Assembly: GCA_950097015.1 (NCBI GenBank)
Contig: CATNEN010000024.1
Coordinates: 6,338,001-6,402,000 of the forward strand
Source of the DNA: Macrostomum hystrix
Taxonomy: Eukaryota > Platyhelminthes > Macrostomidae
Direction of reading: 5' to 3'
Length of the DNA: 64,000 bases
Shown here: positions 1-11,415 of the stretch, in pieces
Layout of the letters: each line of letters begins with the position of its first letter
Numbering within the stretch: position 1 is the first letter of the stretch
The notes under the pieces: generated by a model
What the model was told of the DNA's origin: nothing
Seen by the model: only the letters and a program-made list of their open reading frames with translations
Database searches by the model: none
Position numbers and translations under genes: made by a program

Positions 1-959
1 ATGAGGCTTCGTTATATCACCCTGAATTTTGGTGGAACTACTTTTATATGACTAGGCCTAAAAACTAACTGCAGACTGTCGCAGTATATGATAAGTAAAA
101 TATAGCTAGTACTGTCTAATTTTTGTTATGCAATCTGGGGAATTATTTTATGTTTAAAAACCTTTTTATAGTTCAAATATTTTTACCTGACAGCTGAGTT
201 AAATTAATTAGCTTTGCCTAGTTTTTGTACAATGTAGATAGACCTAGGCCTATACTGTTCAGTGTTCAGTAGTAAGTGCTCACAGATTAAAATGTTACTT
301 TGTATTTTCAGAACCAAATATTGGCAAATAAAATTCTTTTTTCTTTTCATTAAGCATAGTCCTATGTGGTAGTACAGCCATTCTGCAATAAAGGCCTAAA
401 TATTTAGCTTGCTAAGAAATGACTACATTATATATTATATTCTTAGGCCTACTAGGCCTAGATATATATAGTACTGATCCCTTGGCCTAAGTATAATAAC
501 TTAATGTTATTGTTATTTGCCTTTTTATTTTTAAATAAGCCTATCAGTATGGCTCTATAAGTCCTAACTCACTTAGCTAGGCCTAGTTATAATAAGAGGG
601 AGTCAAAACTTTGGTCTTTAAAAAATATTATTTTGCTATTCTTGCTTCTTTTTGTTTCAGTTTTTTTATTTTTTGTAATATGAATTCCCAATGACTATGA
701 GATAAAGCCTAAGAAACGAAAGCCAATAAAATAAAAAACTACTTTTTACTGTAGCCAGCTTCTAGTTGGTAGGCCTCTACTTTATTGTTATGGTTTTTTT
801 ATTTAGCTTAGAAGTTTAGATGATAAACTAGAAAATCCCAATCAGAAATGGGTTCATTTTGCAATGTTGAATAGATAGTTAACACAAATTGTCATGACAA
901 TTTCAATACTTCTGAAACTGAAATTCACATGTGGCTATCCCTCCTCTATTGTTTTCTAG
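1..959. other. AT-rich upstream region of RAD1
   Basis: No coding exon is visible. The stretch is AT-rich and carries repeated copies of the palindrome TAGGCCTA or its half AGGCCTA (near 52, 242, 392, 446, 456 and 577). A polypyrimidine-TAG splice acceptor at 950-959 ends it, 14 bases before the RAD1 start codon. Any promoter cannot be placed from sequence alone. Confidence 0.5.
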
Positions 960-973
960 CAACAATTAGTTCA

Positions 974-2549
974 ATGGCCTTTAACTATCATAGACAACAC
1001 AATCAGGAATCTGGCATCACAGCTGACTCTGCTATCAATAATGAGAATGCAGAGACATATGATGAGGCTGTTCCTGATGATGATGAGTACAGTTTGGACT
1101 CTGGCTCGCCGGCACCCACTTTTGACAGGGGCCATGCCCTGCTTTACCTGCGTATCACTAGCATCAAAGTGGTGTGCAGCCTGCTCAAGACCATTCAGTT
1201 CAGAGATCTGGCTACAATATGTGCCAGTGTTAATGGACTCAAAGTCACTGTTGAAGATTGCAAGGCACTGCAGGCCAATGTCTATCTGCAGACAACACTG
1301 TTTACCCAGTATGCACTCAGGGATAATGAACCAATATTTTTTAAGCTCAACTACAATATGCTGCTAGAGTGCCTGCAGATGTTCGCAGATCCAGATGCAA
1401 ACAGCACCCCAGCTCTAGGTAAGCCTCATGGGTTTGTAGTATAAGACTTGTCTTTTTCAGTAATATAAGTTTGAACTAGGCTCCCATCTCGTGAGTGTAA
1501 ATTTCACATTCCAAGTTTGAACTTAGGTTATTGTACGAGCCCAAGACTTTTAGGAGATCTAGGTTCTAGTTCATTATATTTTCGGAAAACAATATTTAGA
1601 GGAAAATTTAATAGCTGATTAAAACAAGTGCTCACAGATCTTCTAAAAATATTATGGTAATCTATCAGATCCCCTGATTGTACCTGCAACTCAATTATAA
1701 CCAAGATCCTGTAGATTACAACAATGATCTCCCTGATCCTCAGATTATACCACATCGATCTCCCAAATCCACAGATTATACCACAATGATCACCAAGATC
1801 TCTTAGATTATACCACCATAATCTTACCGATCCTCAGATTTTGCACCATGATCTTGCTGATCCTCAGAACAACAAGAAACTCCCATATCCTACCTAGCGA
1901 TCATAAAACTTTAGTTTCCTGGTATTTCTAGCACACTTGCTCTATCACAGATTTACCCTAAATTTGAAGCCAACTACCGCCAATGTAAAACTATGCAGAT
2001 TTATACCTGCCAGAGGATCGCTCTTGCGTGGAGCTTCACCTGGAAGACAGTGGCAGCGTCACCGAATGCCGAATTCGCACCATCGAGCCGGACCCAACGT
2101 TGGATTTTAATTTCAACGCCGCCACGCTCTGCTTCAAAGTGATCATCAGATCGGAGCAGCTCAAGGAGGTGTTCACCGAGCTGGATCCGCACAGCGAATT
2201 AGTTGAGATCTTTGTCAGCAGCGAGAGGCGCCTATTTCGCGTGTCGACCTTCGGCGATCTGGGACGCAGCATTTACGACTTCCCGGCCGAATCAGAGGCC
2301 GTGGAGATGTTCCAATCGCCGGATACTAGCGTGGCGTTTCGCTATCGACACAACCTGCTCCGCTGCTGCCTGAAGGCCCTCCAGGCGTCGGCTAAGGCCA
2401 GCATCCGCTGCGATCAGCGTGGCTTCTTGTCGCTGCAGTTCCTAGTGGAATCAGCTGACGGGCATAACTGCTTTGTGGAATTCTTTCTGGTGCCGAACCA
2501 GCCGGAGGACGAGGACGAGATTGCCGGCAGCGACGATGATAGATTCTGA
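974..2549 (+). CDS. RAD1: RAD1 checkpoint clamp subunit (9-1-1 complex)
   Basis: RAD1 is one of three subunits of the PCNA-like 9-1-1 clamp (RAD9-HUS1-RAD1), loaded at damaged DNA in the nucleus to activate ATR signalling. Two coding exons: 974-1418 and 1999-2549, joined in phase 1, giving about 331 residues against 282 in human. Family-typical stretches seen are NGLKVTVEDCKALQANVY in exon 1 and STFGDLGRSIYDFP and SIRCDQRGFLSLQF in exon 2. The acceptor at 1998 was preferred over one at 2013 because it makes the segment between the two conserved blocks exactly as long as in human RAD1. The start is the first ATG after an acceptor at 959. Odd point: an acidic, low-complexity N-terminal extension of about 40 residues. 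A polyadenylation signal lies at 2815-2820. The gene converges on the DLG-like gene. Confidence 0.9.
1640..1880. repeat. Degenerate minisatellite in the RAD1 intron
   Basis: Six to seven diverged units of about 33 bases built on GATC, CCTCAGATTATACCAC and AATGATC fill the central RAD1 intron. The units are more eroded than the other arrays in this window, suggesting an older array. Confidence 0.7.
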
Positions 2550-3474
2550 AGTCCGCTATCTATGGTCAACAGCTCATGATGACTATTCTTAAAAAATTAA
2601 AATAGTATTCAAATACCTTTTTCGCTACTGTGAGTAGCTAGCGTTAGAATTTACATATTTGCATTATAAGCGCACTCAAGGCATTTGTTTCTATTTTAAT
2701 CATTTATTGTTAACGTTTATAAAAAATAACTTTATTATGTTTATAAATACCGTGTTTATACACTGCGGAGTTTACTTGTGTTTATACTTGTAATATTTTT
2801 TAGTTCTAAGTTGAAATAAAATAAAGGCATCGGAAACTGTTCTTATTTATTGAATTCGGATAGCGTGTTAGCAAAAAACAGCATGATATTGAAAACCAAG
2901 GTTTAGCATCATGCTACTCACTGCAGTAGTAAAACATATAATTAGAAACCGTCATTACGAAAAATCACATGTAGAGCTGATAATAAGTGTTTAATGTTAA
3001 GGAATGGTTTCGAAAAAAGGTTACAAGTACGCAATTGGGTCAGAAAGTGTTTTTGTACGTTTCTAAATAGCGTTGCCGTTAACAAATAATTGTAGAACTT
3101 TTAGTTATATAACCAGCTAAAATCAATAGGAAATTATATGCAAAGCATGATAGAAACAAAGATAAATTTACTACGCTATGTAGTAGAAAAGGCTATGAAT
3201 TTAACACTGGAATAACTTGTTCTAGTACCTGTGTTTTGCAGTTTTTGTAATGTCACTTAGTTATATAGTAAGTTAATATCACTACTATTTGTTTATAGTT
3301 TACAAATGATAAATGTAGCGACAAAAAACTGTTAAATCAAGCAAGCGGAAGAATTCTTCGTTTTTAAGGAACGGAAAAACAATCCTATAAAAAATTCTTG
3401 CTACTGATAGTAGTGTGAAAAAACGCTTTCTTAAAAACAGTAGGGTAACTGTATAGGATAGGATGTTGCTTTTT
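2550..3474. other. Convergent intergenic / 3'UTR region
   Basis: AT-rich sequence between the stop codons of RAD1 (+) and the DLG-like gene (-). It holds an AATAAA on the plus strand at 2815-2820 and TTTATT (AATAAA on the minus strand) near 2844-2849, so the two 3' ends may nearly meet or overlap. No further exon of either gene was seen here. Confidence 0.55.
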
Positions 3475-6400
3475 TCACTTCTTTTTCTTGCCGAACAGGC
3501 CTCCGATGCCTTTGCCCTTCTTAGCCTTGCCGTCCTCGTGAGCCTCTGGATAGCCGGAACCGTCCGGCTCATCGTCGGCCATTTCGTGTGGGGCTGAAAA
3601 CGGGAAGAATGTTTTTTGTACATCCACGCATTACTACTCATACAAAAGAGCAGTAGTATAGATATTGAAAGATAAACAGAACAGTCACCACTTAGATTAC
3701 CATCGTGCTCGGAGCCCTTTTTCTTCTTGTCCTTCTTGCTGCCCTTCTTTGCCGGCATTGGAGCTGAATGAAGGTAAAAAGAAATAGTATCACAGAAGGC
3801 TCCAAAAAGCAAGAAACTGTCGAGCTCTTTACTCGCTACTATAAGTAGCAAATAAACTTACGTGGCTGATAGCCAATGGCGGCAGCGCCAGCCTCCTCTA
3901 GTGTGGCCGCTTCAACCAGCATCGACAATTCCTCTGGTGTCGGTTTCAGCACAACAAGTCGGACGCGGTCGCCAGTAGCCTTCAGCGCCGCCACCGCCTG
4001 CTGATGCGTGCAGCCGTGCAAAGAAACGCCGTCTACGGCCAGGAGGCGATCGCCGAATTCAATACTGCCATCCTGCTGGGCGGCACCACCGTCAATTATC
4101 TTGGTGACAAAGATTGAGTCGTCACCTGGCAGGTGCTGATTGTCTACACCGCCGGCGATGCTGAAGCCTAAGCCTTTGGCAGTCTTGGTCAGGAGTACCT
4201 GCGCGGAGTGCGGATGCGGATATTAGGCAGGTGTTATACCATAAAGTCACACAACAGTCTAGCAAACGGTTGGCTTGAAGCTAGAAAGCCAGAGAGGCTA
4301 GAAATAACTGCTGGTTATACAGACTGGGTTTATCCAACTGGTCATGGAGACAGGGTTTATCCTACTTGTCATGGAGACTGGGTTTATCCTACTTGTCATG
4401 GAGACTGGGTTTATCCTACTGGTCATGGAGACTGGGTTTATCCTACTGGTCATGGAGACAGGGTTTATCCTACTGGTCATGGACACTGGGTTAATCCTAC
4501 TGGTCATGGACACTGGGTTAATCCTACTAGTCATGGACACTGGGTTTATCCTACTGATCACAGAGGCCGGTTTTCATCACTGCTTCTAGAAGCCTCTTAC
4601 CTCAAGCGAACCGTCTTCAGCGTGCTGTGGTGACCCAACTGCTCTGCCCAGCTGCTGCTGCGGCGGCGACTGCGGCGAGAGGCGCAGCAACAGCAGCCTG
4701 AGCTGATTGCCGGACAGCTTCAAAGCGTTGACCGCAGCGGCATGCGACACGGCGGTTACATCGACACCGTTGACGGCAAGGATGACGTCATCGACTCGCA
4801 TCCGGCCATCCTGTTCTGCGACCCCGCCGGGCACAACTTTGGTGACAAAGACCCGATTGTCACCGGGCATGTGCGGCTCATCGACGCCGCCGGCGATGCT
4901 GAAGCCGAAGCCCTGGCCCGAGCGCTGCAGCACAATCTCGAAGGTGCCGTCTGAGACTGCTGCGGAGCCGGCCGCCGCTTGTTCGGGGGCATCGCGACGC
5001 GGCTTCTGTTTAGAAATGGTTTCTTAATGTATCTCAATCTAATAAAGGTAGCTTTTAGACAGGGGATTACAGCTACGGATATTTTGACTGATGCCGAGTA
5101 CGAAGGTCGGGAGTTCGAATCCTAGCCCAAAGAAAGTAGTAAATAAATTCCTTAAGTAAGACACTCAGATAGATGAGACGGAAGAGATAAGACTCGGGAG
5201 AGACGATACAGGGGAGAGATAAGACACAGAAGAGATGAGACAGGGAAGAGATAAGACGGGAGAGATCAGAAATGGGAGAGATAAAACAGGATACTGCAGG
5301 CGTCGGAAGGGGCAACGGGCCGGATTTGGGAACTTCAAGGACCGCATATGGCCCGCGGGCCGGAGTTTGCCGACCCCTGGCCTAGTGCTTCAGTGCTATT
5401 AAATGCGTGCCAGCATTAGCTGTGGGTATAATTTAAGTGTGTTGTGGCAGCCTACCCAGTCCATGTGCTGAATAGCAATAATCTTATATTGAAAGCGTTG
5501 CGCAGTAGCTGCATTCATTACATCCTATCCTATAAATAGTAGCTGTATCTTCTATCCATAGGATATTTAAAAATCGCTGCGCACCTGTGGCTTCTGTTTA
5601 GCCGCGCCCGGCTGGTGACTCGGCGGCTCAGCTTCGGCCCACCTGTCTGGCGCCTTCATTGACTCCAGAGCCCGCTGCTCGGCGGTCTTGTTCTCATCGA
5701 TTAGCGTGACTTCGTAAAACTCCTGGATGTCTGGATTTGCACAAAGGGGTGGTTTGGAGAAGCCCATAGAAAACAAATGAAATGATCCTGAGAGTGAGCC
5801 GCAAGAATCACTCTATATAGCTTTCGTGATTTGTATATCACAAAAATAAATCACATCAAAAGATTCGAAGCCGCATTTTTTCTACCAGTTGCACTCCTCA
5901 AGTAAGCTTACCAAGCAGGGCATTAAACAGCTTCGATTTGAAGATCTTGATTACGCGTTCGATTGATGCACGAAGCTGAGCATCCTCGGTGGCATTCAGC
6001 CGCCTGTGATACTGCTCCAGCAGTTCGAGGGCCCTGGTTGCATCTGCGGATTGATTGATGCAGTTTATTAATTGATTGATTGAAACAGATGAGCTCTGCA
6101 AGAAAATCTAATAAATCATTTGGATTAACTTGGACTGCCACAGGGGCTGTATGGGCAATCCATCCAATCTTTATCAATCAATTGCAAAATTGTTCCCAAA
6201 GGCCATGAAAAAACTGCAAATTAAAGAAAAAAGACACACCAAATTAACAATTTGCGCAACACAATTGCTTACAAGACAAAATATTATTAATAGGCTTATT
6301 TACACACAAGGAGACAATATTAATAGTTATAAAGTAAGGACAATGTTTCAAAAGCATAAAAAACTTGTATTAAAAGTGCCATATATCATTGCCATGGATC

Positions 6401-9012
6401 TCCATTGCAAAAGTAATGCAAGGGAACCGTCTATTGTACTGTTTAGATGGACCCATATAAAAAAATTAAGCAGTTTAGCAATTAAACATTACATCAGTTG
6501 TAGATATAGCAAAAATAAACTTAATTATTTCTTATAGAGATATTTTTGTGTGCTTATTATTTCAATATTAATTCTCTAATGTGCAAACAACTTAATGCTG
6601 AGAATGTAAAAAAGTGTTGATTAGGCCTATATGCATTTATTCTATTTAATATATTTTAGAGTGTTAGAGGCTTAAGTGAGCAAAAACTATACAAAGCAAT
6701 GGAATAGGGTCTAGCTGATAGCTATATGTCACTAGCTTTGACAAAATGACTTAGACTAGTTTTGTCACTTCATTAACAACTTAAAATAAAGAAAAACTAA
6801 TCTTGATCAATTAATCAGCAGCTATAGTGTGAGATCTCACAGCTATACTGTGAGATCTAACACTTAAGACACTATCAACACATTTTCTTGTAGCATTTTT
6901 AATCATTTGTTTAACTGTTTTTCTGAATAGTTTAATTTCAAATTGATGTGAAAACATTAAGAAATCATTTGAAAAAATCAAAATAAATTATATGATGATC
7001 ATCATAATGTTGTAGGCTATCCAAATACTGCATGATTGTCCAAATTCAGCAGGCCATGGGTAATAATAATGGAGTTTGGACCATGTGGCCAGGTGGCCTC
7101 CTAGCATGGTGTTAATAGACTTCAGGTGTGTTTGTTAACTGTAGAAAATTAAGTAGTGTGTTAGCAAAACACAGAAATGTGCTAATACTTCCACTCTGGG
7201 TGCTAGGCTTTTTGGCGACAGTTGATTTCGGCAACAAGAAAAATTGTGACTTTGGCGACAAGTAAATCACCAATAACAACGATGTTTTTTCTGAGTACAA
7301 CAGTGTGTTTCCAAGAGCGTTCTAACTCAATCCAAGTCAATCCAATTGTCATTAAAAACTGTAGACCCAGAAGCCGCGCAAATGACGCAATGCCCCCACC
7401 CACCCCCGACTGTGAAACCAGGGGCTTTCTTATGAAAGTATTCTCTATGCTTTATGCTGAAAATGTACACCAATTTCTGATTAATTGATGCACATTTTCA
7501 GCATTAAGCAAGCATAGAGGATATTGTGGAGCAAATTGGTTGCATATTTCGCCTTCATATTCTCTTAATGTAGGCTTGCGCTCTTAAAAGGACCTTTTTT
7601 ATTCTTGCATGCTAGGTCACGTGGATTAACAGCTCGCTATGGGGACCAGAGTGCCTCTCAGTCTACAGGCAGCCGATTAGAACAAATAACAACCTTGAAT
7701 TAAATGCTGCATGGCACAGCCAGCTTAACAGCAGAGCGCAGAGGAACGACTTGCAGTTTTACTTGCTAACCCAACTCCTTCATGATGAAGCTCGCCAAGC
7801 CATTCTGGATGCCCGCCTTGTCAGGCAGGGTGACCAGCATCATCACCAGTGAACTTGCGTATGTAGGCAAGAAGCCGTTTTTCAAAAGCTTTGGCAAGAA
7901 CTTTCTGAAGGACTGCAATCTGAGGAGGCACTGCTGGAAGCCTGCAGTTGGCTAAATGTTACACAGCTAAACACCCTTTAATGCTTTTAACATAATGCAA
8001 TGCTGTTCGTTCTTTTTGGTTTGAATATCATGCTAACTTTTCCTTTCAAGACTGAGACTGCACTCTTTCGATGCGTGTCTAATGTACTGTATCTCCACAC
8101 AGTCATGTCTTAATGTCGAGTATTTTAACTTTGTGAATTTTAGCTTTGTGGTACAGCAAGTACTACATTCTACAATAAATTACGAGAAACATTTGTATTT
8201 GCATGCATAGTAGTTCAGATGTGGCTATACAATAAAATTTAAATTTTGATTCAATAAACGCAGAAATCACTACATATAAATGATATAAATGTTCTTATAG
8301 GATCGGAGTTGCAGATTGTACTGTGACGAAGCCGCCTTGGTGATAGGGCTTGCTCACACAATTGGTCGGTCTCTTCAGGTTGGTGGGTACAAAGTCAGAG
8401 TGGGGATATTTATCAAGCTTCTTATCCCGACAAACAATCAGCACGTCACAGGATTGCTTGTCAGAGCACACATGTTCTTTACATTTAACAAAAAAGGAAA
8501 GTATTTCATAGGCTGTAGGCGGTTACTGTAGGATATAGACACATTGGTTTTGTTAGTAATAAGGGACTAAATACTAGTAAATAGCCATAGAATGTGAATA
8601 GCCGAAATGCCTGGAATCCTCCAGTCTCACTAACAAGCCAGAAAAGTTCCCCCGAAGACAAGAAAGAGCAGCCCCAGTTTGGTTAGTGCAAAAAGACAAC
8701 CTTAACAATCGAAATTCTAAGTCGTCGCATTGACCTGAAATGAAACTTTTCAGAAAAACTGTTGAATGATCGATACGAAAAGAATGCCTTTCTTGCCCCC
8801 ATCCTCTTGTCATTTGTTTTTTTAACTTATGGCTACCTAGTATAACTAAAAATATCATTTAACTATTTAAAACGAATAAAAATGAAAGACAGACTTCAAG
8901 TTCATACGTGCCTTTAAAGTATAGCTAAATAAAAAATAGCAAAATAAATTACAAGAAAATATAGTTTCAACAACATTCACATGACATATTTACCTTGCTT
9001 ACGAACAGGCAT
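3475..9012 (-). CDS. DLG1: Short Discs-large protein (L27-PDZ1-PDZ2 only)
   Basis: DLG proteins are MAGUK scaffolds at lateral membranes and synapses. Exons on the minus strand: 8994-9012, 5912-6043, 5585-5730, 4601-5005, 3862-4198, 3701-3763, 3475-3593; phases agree throughout and give about 406 residues. Exon 1 encodes only MPVRKQ plus one base, the same start as vertebrate DLG1. L27 domain, residues about 7-55 ([20 protein letters not shown]), then [10 protein letters not shown] as in DLG. PDZ1 about 121-208 and PDZ2 about 235-325 each contain G(F/L)GFSIAGG. After PDZ2 come two small exons encoding a lysine-rich tail ending GLFGKKKK and a stop. PDZ3, SH3 and guanylate-kinase-like domains are absent, and no exon for them exists before RAD1. 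It could be a truncated paralogue or a natural short DLG. An acceptor lies 7 bases upstream of the ATG. Confidence 0.88.
4318..4562. repeat. 27-bp minisatellite in DLG intron 4
   Basis: About nine units of 27 bases based on TCATGGAGACTGGGTTTATC lie between the PDZ1 and PDZ2 exons. As 27 is a multiple of three, the array is open in several frames on both strands, which is not evidence of coding. Confidence 0.92.
5085..5130 (+). other. tRNA-like SINE relic
   Basis: The sequence GGTCGGGAGTTCGAATCC resembles a pol III B box, followed by a short run into unrelated sequence. It looks like a decayed tRNA-derived SINE head in DLG intron 3. No complete cloverleaf is present. Confidence 0.35.
5155..5285. 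repeat. Purine-rich GAGATAAGAC tract in DLG intron 3
   Basis: Imperfect short tandem units built on GAGAGATAAGAC and AAGAGATGAGAC, almost all purine on the plus strand. Confidence 0.7.
5290..5379 (-). mobile_element. hAT-type transposon end (fragment)
   Basis: Read on the minus strand from 5379 the sequence begins CAGGGGTCGGCAAACTCCGG, followed by CCCGCGGGCC. This matches the terminal consensus of a widespread hAT (Charlie-like) group in animal genomes. Only one end was found, next to the purine-rich tract, so this is a solo fragment or heavily deleted copy. Confidence 0.6.
7443..7519. repeat. Hairpin-forming inverted repeat
   Basis: CTCTATGCTT at 7443 pairs with AAGCATAGAG ending at 7519, and ATGCTGAAAATGT pairs with ACATTTTCAGCAT, leaving one small bulge and a loop of about 20-25 bases. 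The two perfect helices are 10 and 13 bp. Size and shape resemble a pre-miRNA-like stem, but it may simply be a small palindromic repeat. Confidence 0.55.
7622..7981 (+). pseudogene. MULE-like transposase C-terminal relic
   Basis: The frame reads [44 protein letters not shown], then an in-frame TGA at 7850-7852, then [10 protein letters not shown] and LLEACSW. The order RTNN...WH..LN...L..LLHDE followed by a Lys/Arg-rich spacer and LLEACS matches, from memory, the C-terminal part of MULE-type transposases often found in invertebrate genomes. The internal stop and missing N-terminal domains show it is dead. It lies antisense in DLG intron 1. Confidence 0.6.
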
Positions 9013-11398
9013 GGAAAAACTGAAGAGTAAAAATTCGACCACGTAAACTTGATATTACACTAGTCGGCCCAAACGTACTGGTTTCTAAAAAACGCCGATG
9101 CAATTAGGCAGAATTATACTAAGTAAGACTTCCTCCTAACTAGTTCTTAACAACGAGTTAATTAAATTAAATAGTACGGAAAAGAGACATTTTGAATTAC
9201 ATGAAATGCATGTAACGTCGTTGTCTTTAACTTATACAAACATTAATTTAAAAAACGATAAATTTGAAAGAATAAAAGATATAGACACATAAATAGTGTT
9301 ATTAAAGTAACATAAAAGACAAAATCTTGTTTTATGTAGCAAATCATCATTTCAAAATGTATCTTCCGCGAAAAGCCGATCTTGCCATCGGGCAAATTAA
9401 TAACAATTGTGCTAATAAATAGCCTTGGTAACGGTTCCCAAGTTGTGTTTCATGTAGTAGTCAGTTTTCATTTTTTTAAACCAAATATTACTGTATGGTC
9501 TGTATAAAATCAGTAATGAGATTATCGTAAGCATAAAAAATATTGATGTGCGTCTGCCTTTTCGTCTGCTAAAAAACTCCAAAGTTGTAAGATTTTGCGC
9601 ATTTTCCTCACAAAGATCTTCCTACTTTGATTTCAAATGATATTTTACAGCCTTTTAATAGAGAGCATTTATTTATAAAGGTATATTATATTAATTTATT
9701 TATTTATGTTTTATTTACAGGAAAAGCTAGGTGTGATGGATTCTAGAATTTTCGTCAACTTTTTTTTCGTCAACTGAGAGTTGACGAAAATTCATTGGTA
9801 GTTGGAATGTTCGTCAACTGCCAATAGGAACAATGGAATCTTCGTCAACTACCAATGAGATGTGCCAGTGGCACCTGGCACATTCTCTCTAAATTGTGTT
9901 AGACACTGTTTCGAAACCAGGTTGACGAAAAAAAAGTTGACGAAAATTCCAAATCTTCCATTGCCTGTTGACGAAAGTTCAATATTGTGATATTGTTCTG
10001 TAAAATTCTGTGATAAGAAAGTATTGGTTTACCATCTAACTAATTTATATTAGCTGACTAAATCTTATGTTGGATTTAGGGAACCTAAATAACCATGGCT
10101 AGTTAATATAACTCGTGTACAAACAGGTTCATTGTGCTATTCTTAGGCCTATAATTGGTTATGTTGAAAACTATCAGAAACAAAAATTATCTTTTATGCT
10201 ATACGTAGCGGCAATGGGGCACGGCTGCCATGACATAGGCCCATAAGTAGCCACATTTTAGACAGTAAACATGGTGCTTGTCTCTAGCATTTTGGTATTT
10301 ATTGCTTAGGGTCCTAAAGGTGGGAAATCATTTATTTCATTTCAAATGATGATTTCTAGTGAATCAACTAGAATAATATTCTAGTAACCAAGTCATCCTA
10401 ATTTGTTGTCATATGAATGTACTTTTATATCCAGATCCCTAAAAATGTACAAGTAGAAGTTGTGTTATGTGTGCATGAGATATATTAACATATTTATATA
10501 TTTAAAATATTACTTTTCCCTAGAAACAAATACAATTTACTACCAGAGACTACCAGTATGTCTGAGTTTAAAAGGGTGTGTTAATGTAGAAATGGGGTTT
10601 TGGGAGACAGACAGAAAGAGTGGGGGGCAAGTAAGGGCATTGGTAAGTGGGTTTTGAAATAAAAGAAACAGTTATTAATAATTTTCTAAATAAATTTGCC
10701 AAAATCAGAGTTTTTCCCTAAGTTCTATTGCTTCTCATCAGATCTTTTGTCATTTTAAAAAAAGTGTGTTGACGTGGCTCTGTTTGTGGCTGGCTAAGGC
10801 AGGTGTGTTGTGCACCTGCCCGGCATGTATCCAATTTTGTATGTACGTGTGTTGATGTACGTGCTTTTAAACCTTCTATCCAATGTGCATGTGTGGAGTC
10901 TGCTATCGATTTTATAAATAAAATAAAATATAAAAGTCGCTGTGTCATCACGTTTGGTAGTAGAGTTCATTCTACAATCTTAAGTGAAGTCTTTACAAAA
11001 AGGACAAGGGCATGATAGTGAGGCACCGACCATTTTAAAAAAGTAAAAAATTAAAAAAACTTTTTTTCTGTGAAATATCCTACATGGTAATGTTGCCCCA
11101 GAAATCCACTCTCTACACCAAAAAACCCCAGATGTCTACATTAACGCATACCTTGTAAGTCCGGACCTCCTGGTGGTATTATTATTATTAAAGAGAATGG
11201 CACATCTTGTGAAGTTGTGTGTCCAAATGCAACAAGCACTTAATGTGGCACATCCCATATGTAAAACTACTACTATCTCTGTATTGTAATTTTTTATTGT
11301 TTGGCTGCTTCAGATGGTGTACAAATAGCCAGCTTGTTACATTGTGCATTTTGTGTAATTCTGATAGTTGTATTATAGCTGTCTATGTGATCTTACAG
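9013..11398. other. Intergenic region between DLG and AP2M1
   Basis: AT-rich sequence between two divergent genes, with the start exon of DLG at one side and of AP2M1 at the other. It holds the inverted-repeat element at 9746-9949. Nothing else coding is visible. Confidence 0.5.
9746..9949. mobile_element. MITE-like element with 29-bp perfect inverted ends
   Basis: Positions 9746-9774 and 9921-9949 are exact reverse complements over 29 bases, each consisting of two copies of TTCGTCAAC separated by a T run (A run at the other end). Inside and just beyond are more copies of the same motif in both orientations (9779, 9811, 9852, 9966). Total length is 204 bp with no coding capacity, typical of a non-autonomous DNA element. 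No clear target duplication was found. Confidence 0.75.
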
Positions 11399-11415
11399 CT
11401 CTGCAAGCCAGCATC

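Larger units (their letters stand above)
6044..8993 (-). other. DLG intron 1, 2.9 kb
   Basis: This intron separates the 19-nt first coding exon from the L27 exon. It contains a hairpin-forming inverted repeat (7443-7519) and a transposase relic on the opposite strand (7622-7981). The remainder is AT-rich with no supported gene; an open plus-strand frame at 6130-6537 is AT-driven and unlike any protein I recognise. Confidence 0.7.

Noticed and set aside
6130-6537. 135-codon plus-strand frame in DLG intron 1
   Set aside because: AT-rich, Lys/Ile-biased codons unlike the GC-rich true exons here; no recognisable domain.
10800-10830. GGCAGGTG...CACCTGCC short palindrome
   Set aside because: Only 8 bp of stem; expected by chance in a window this size.
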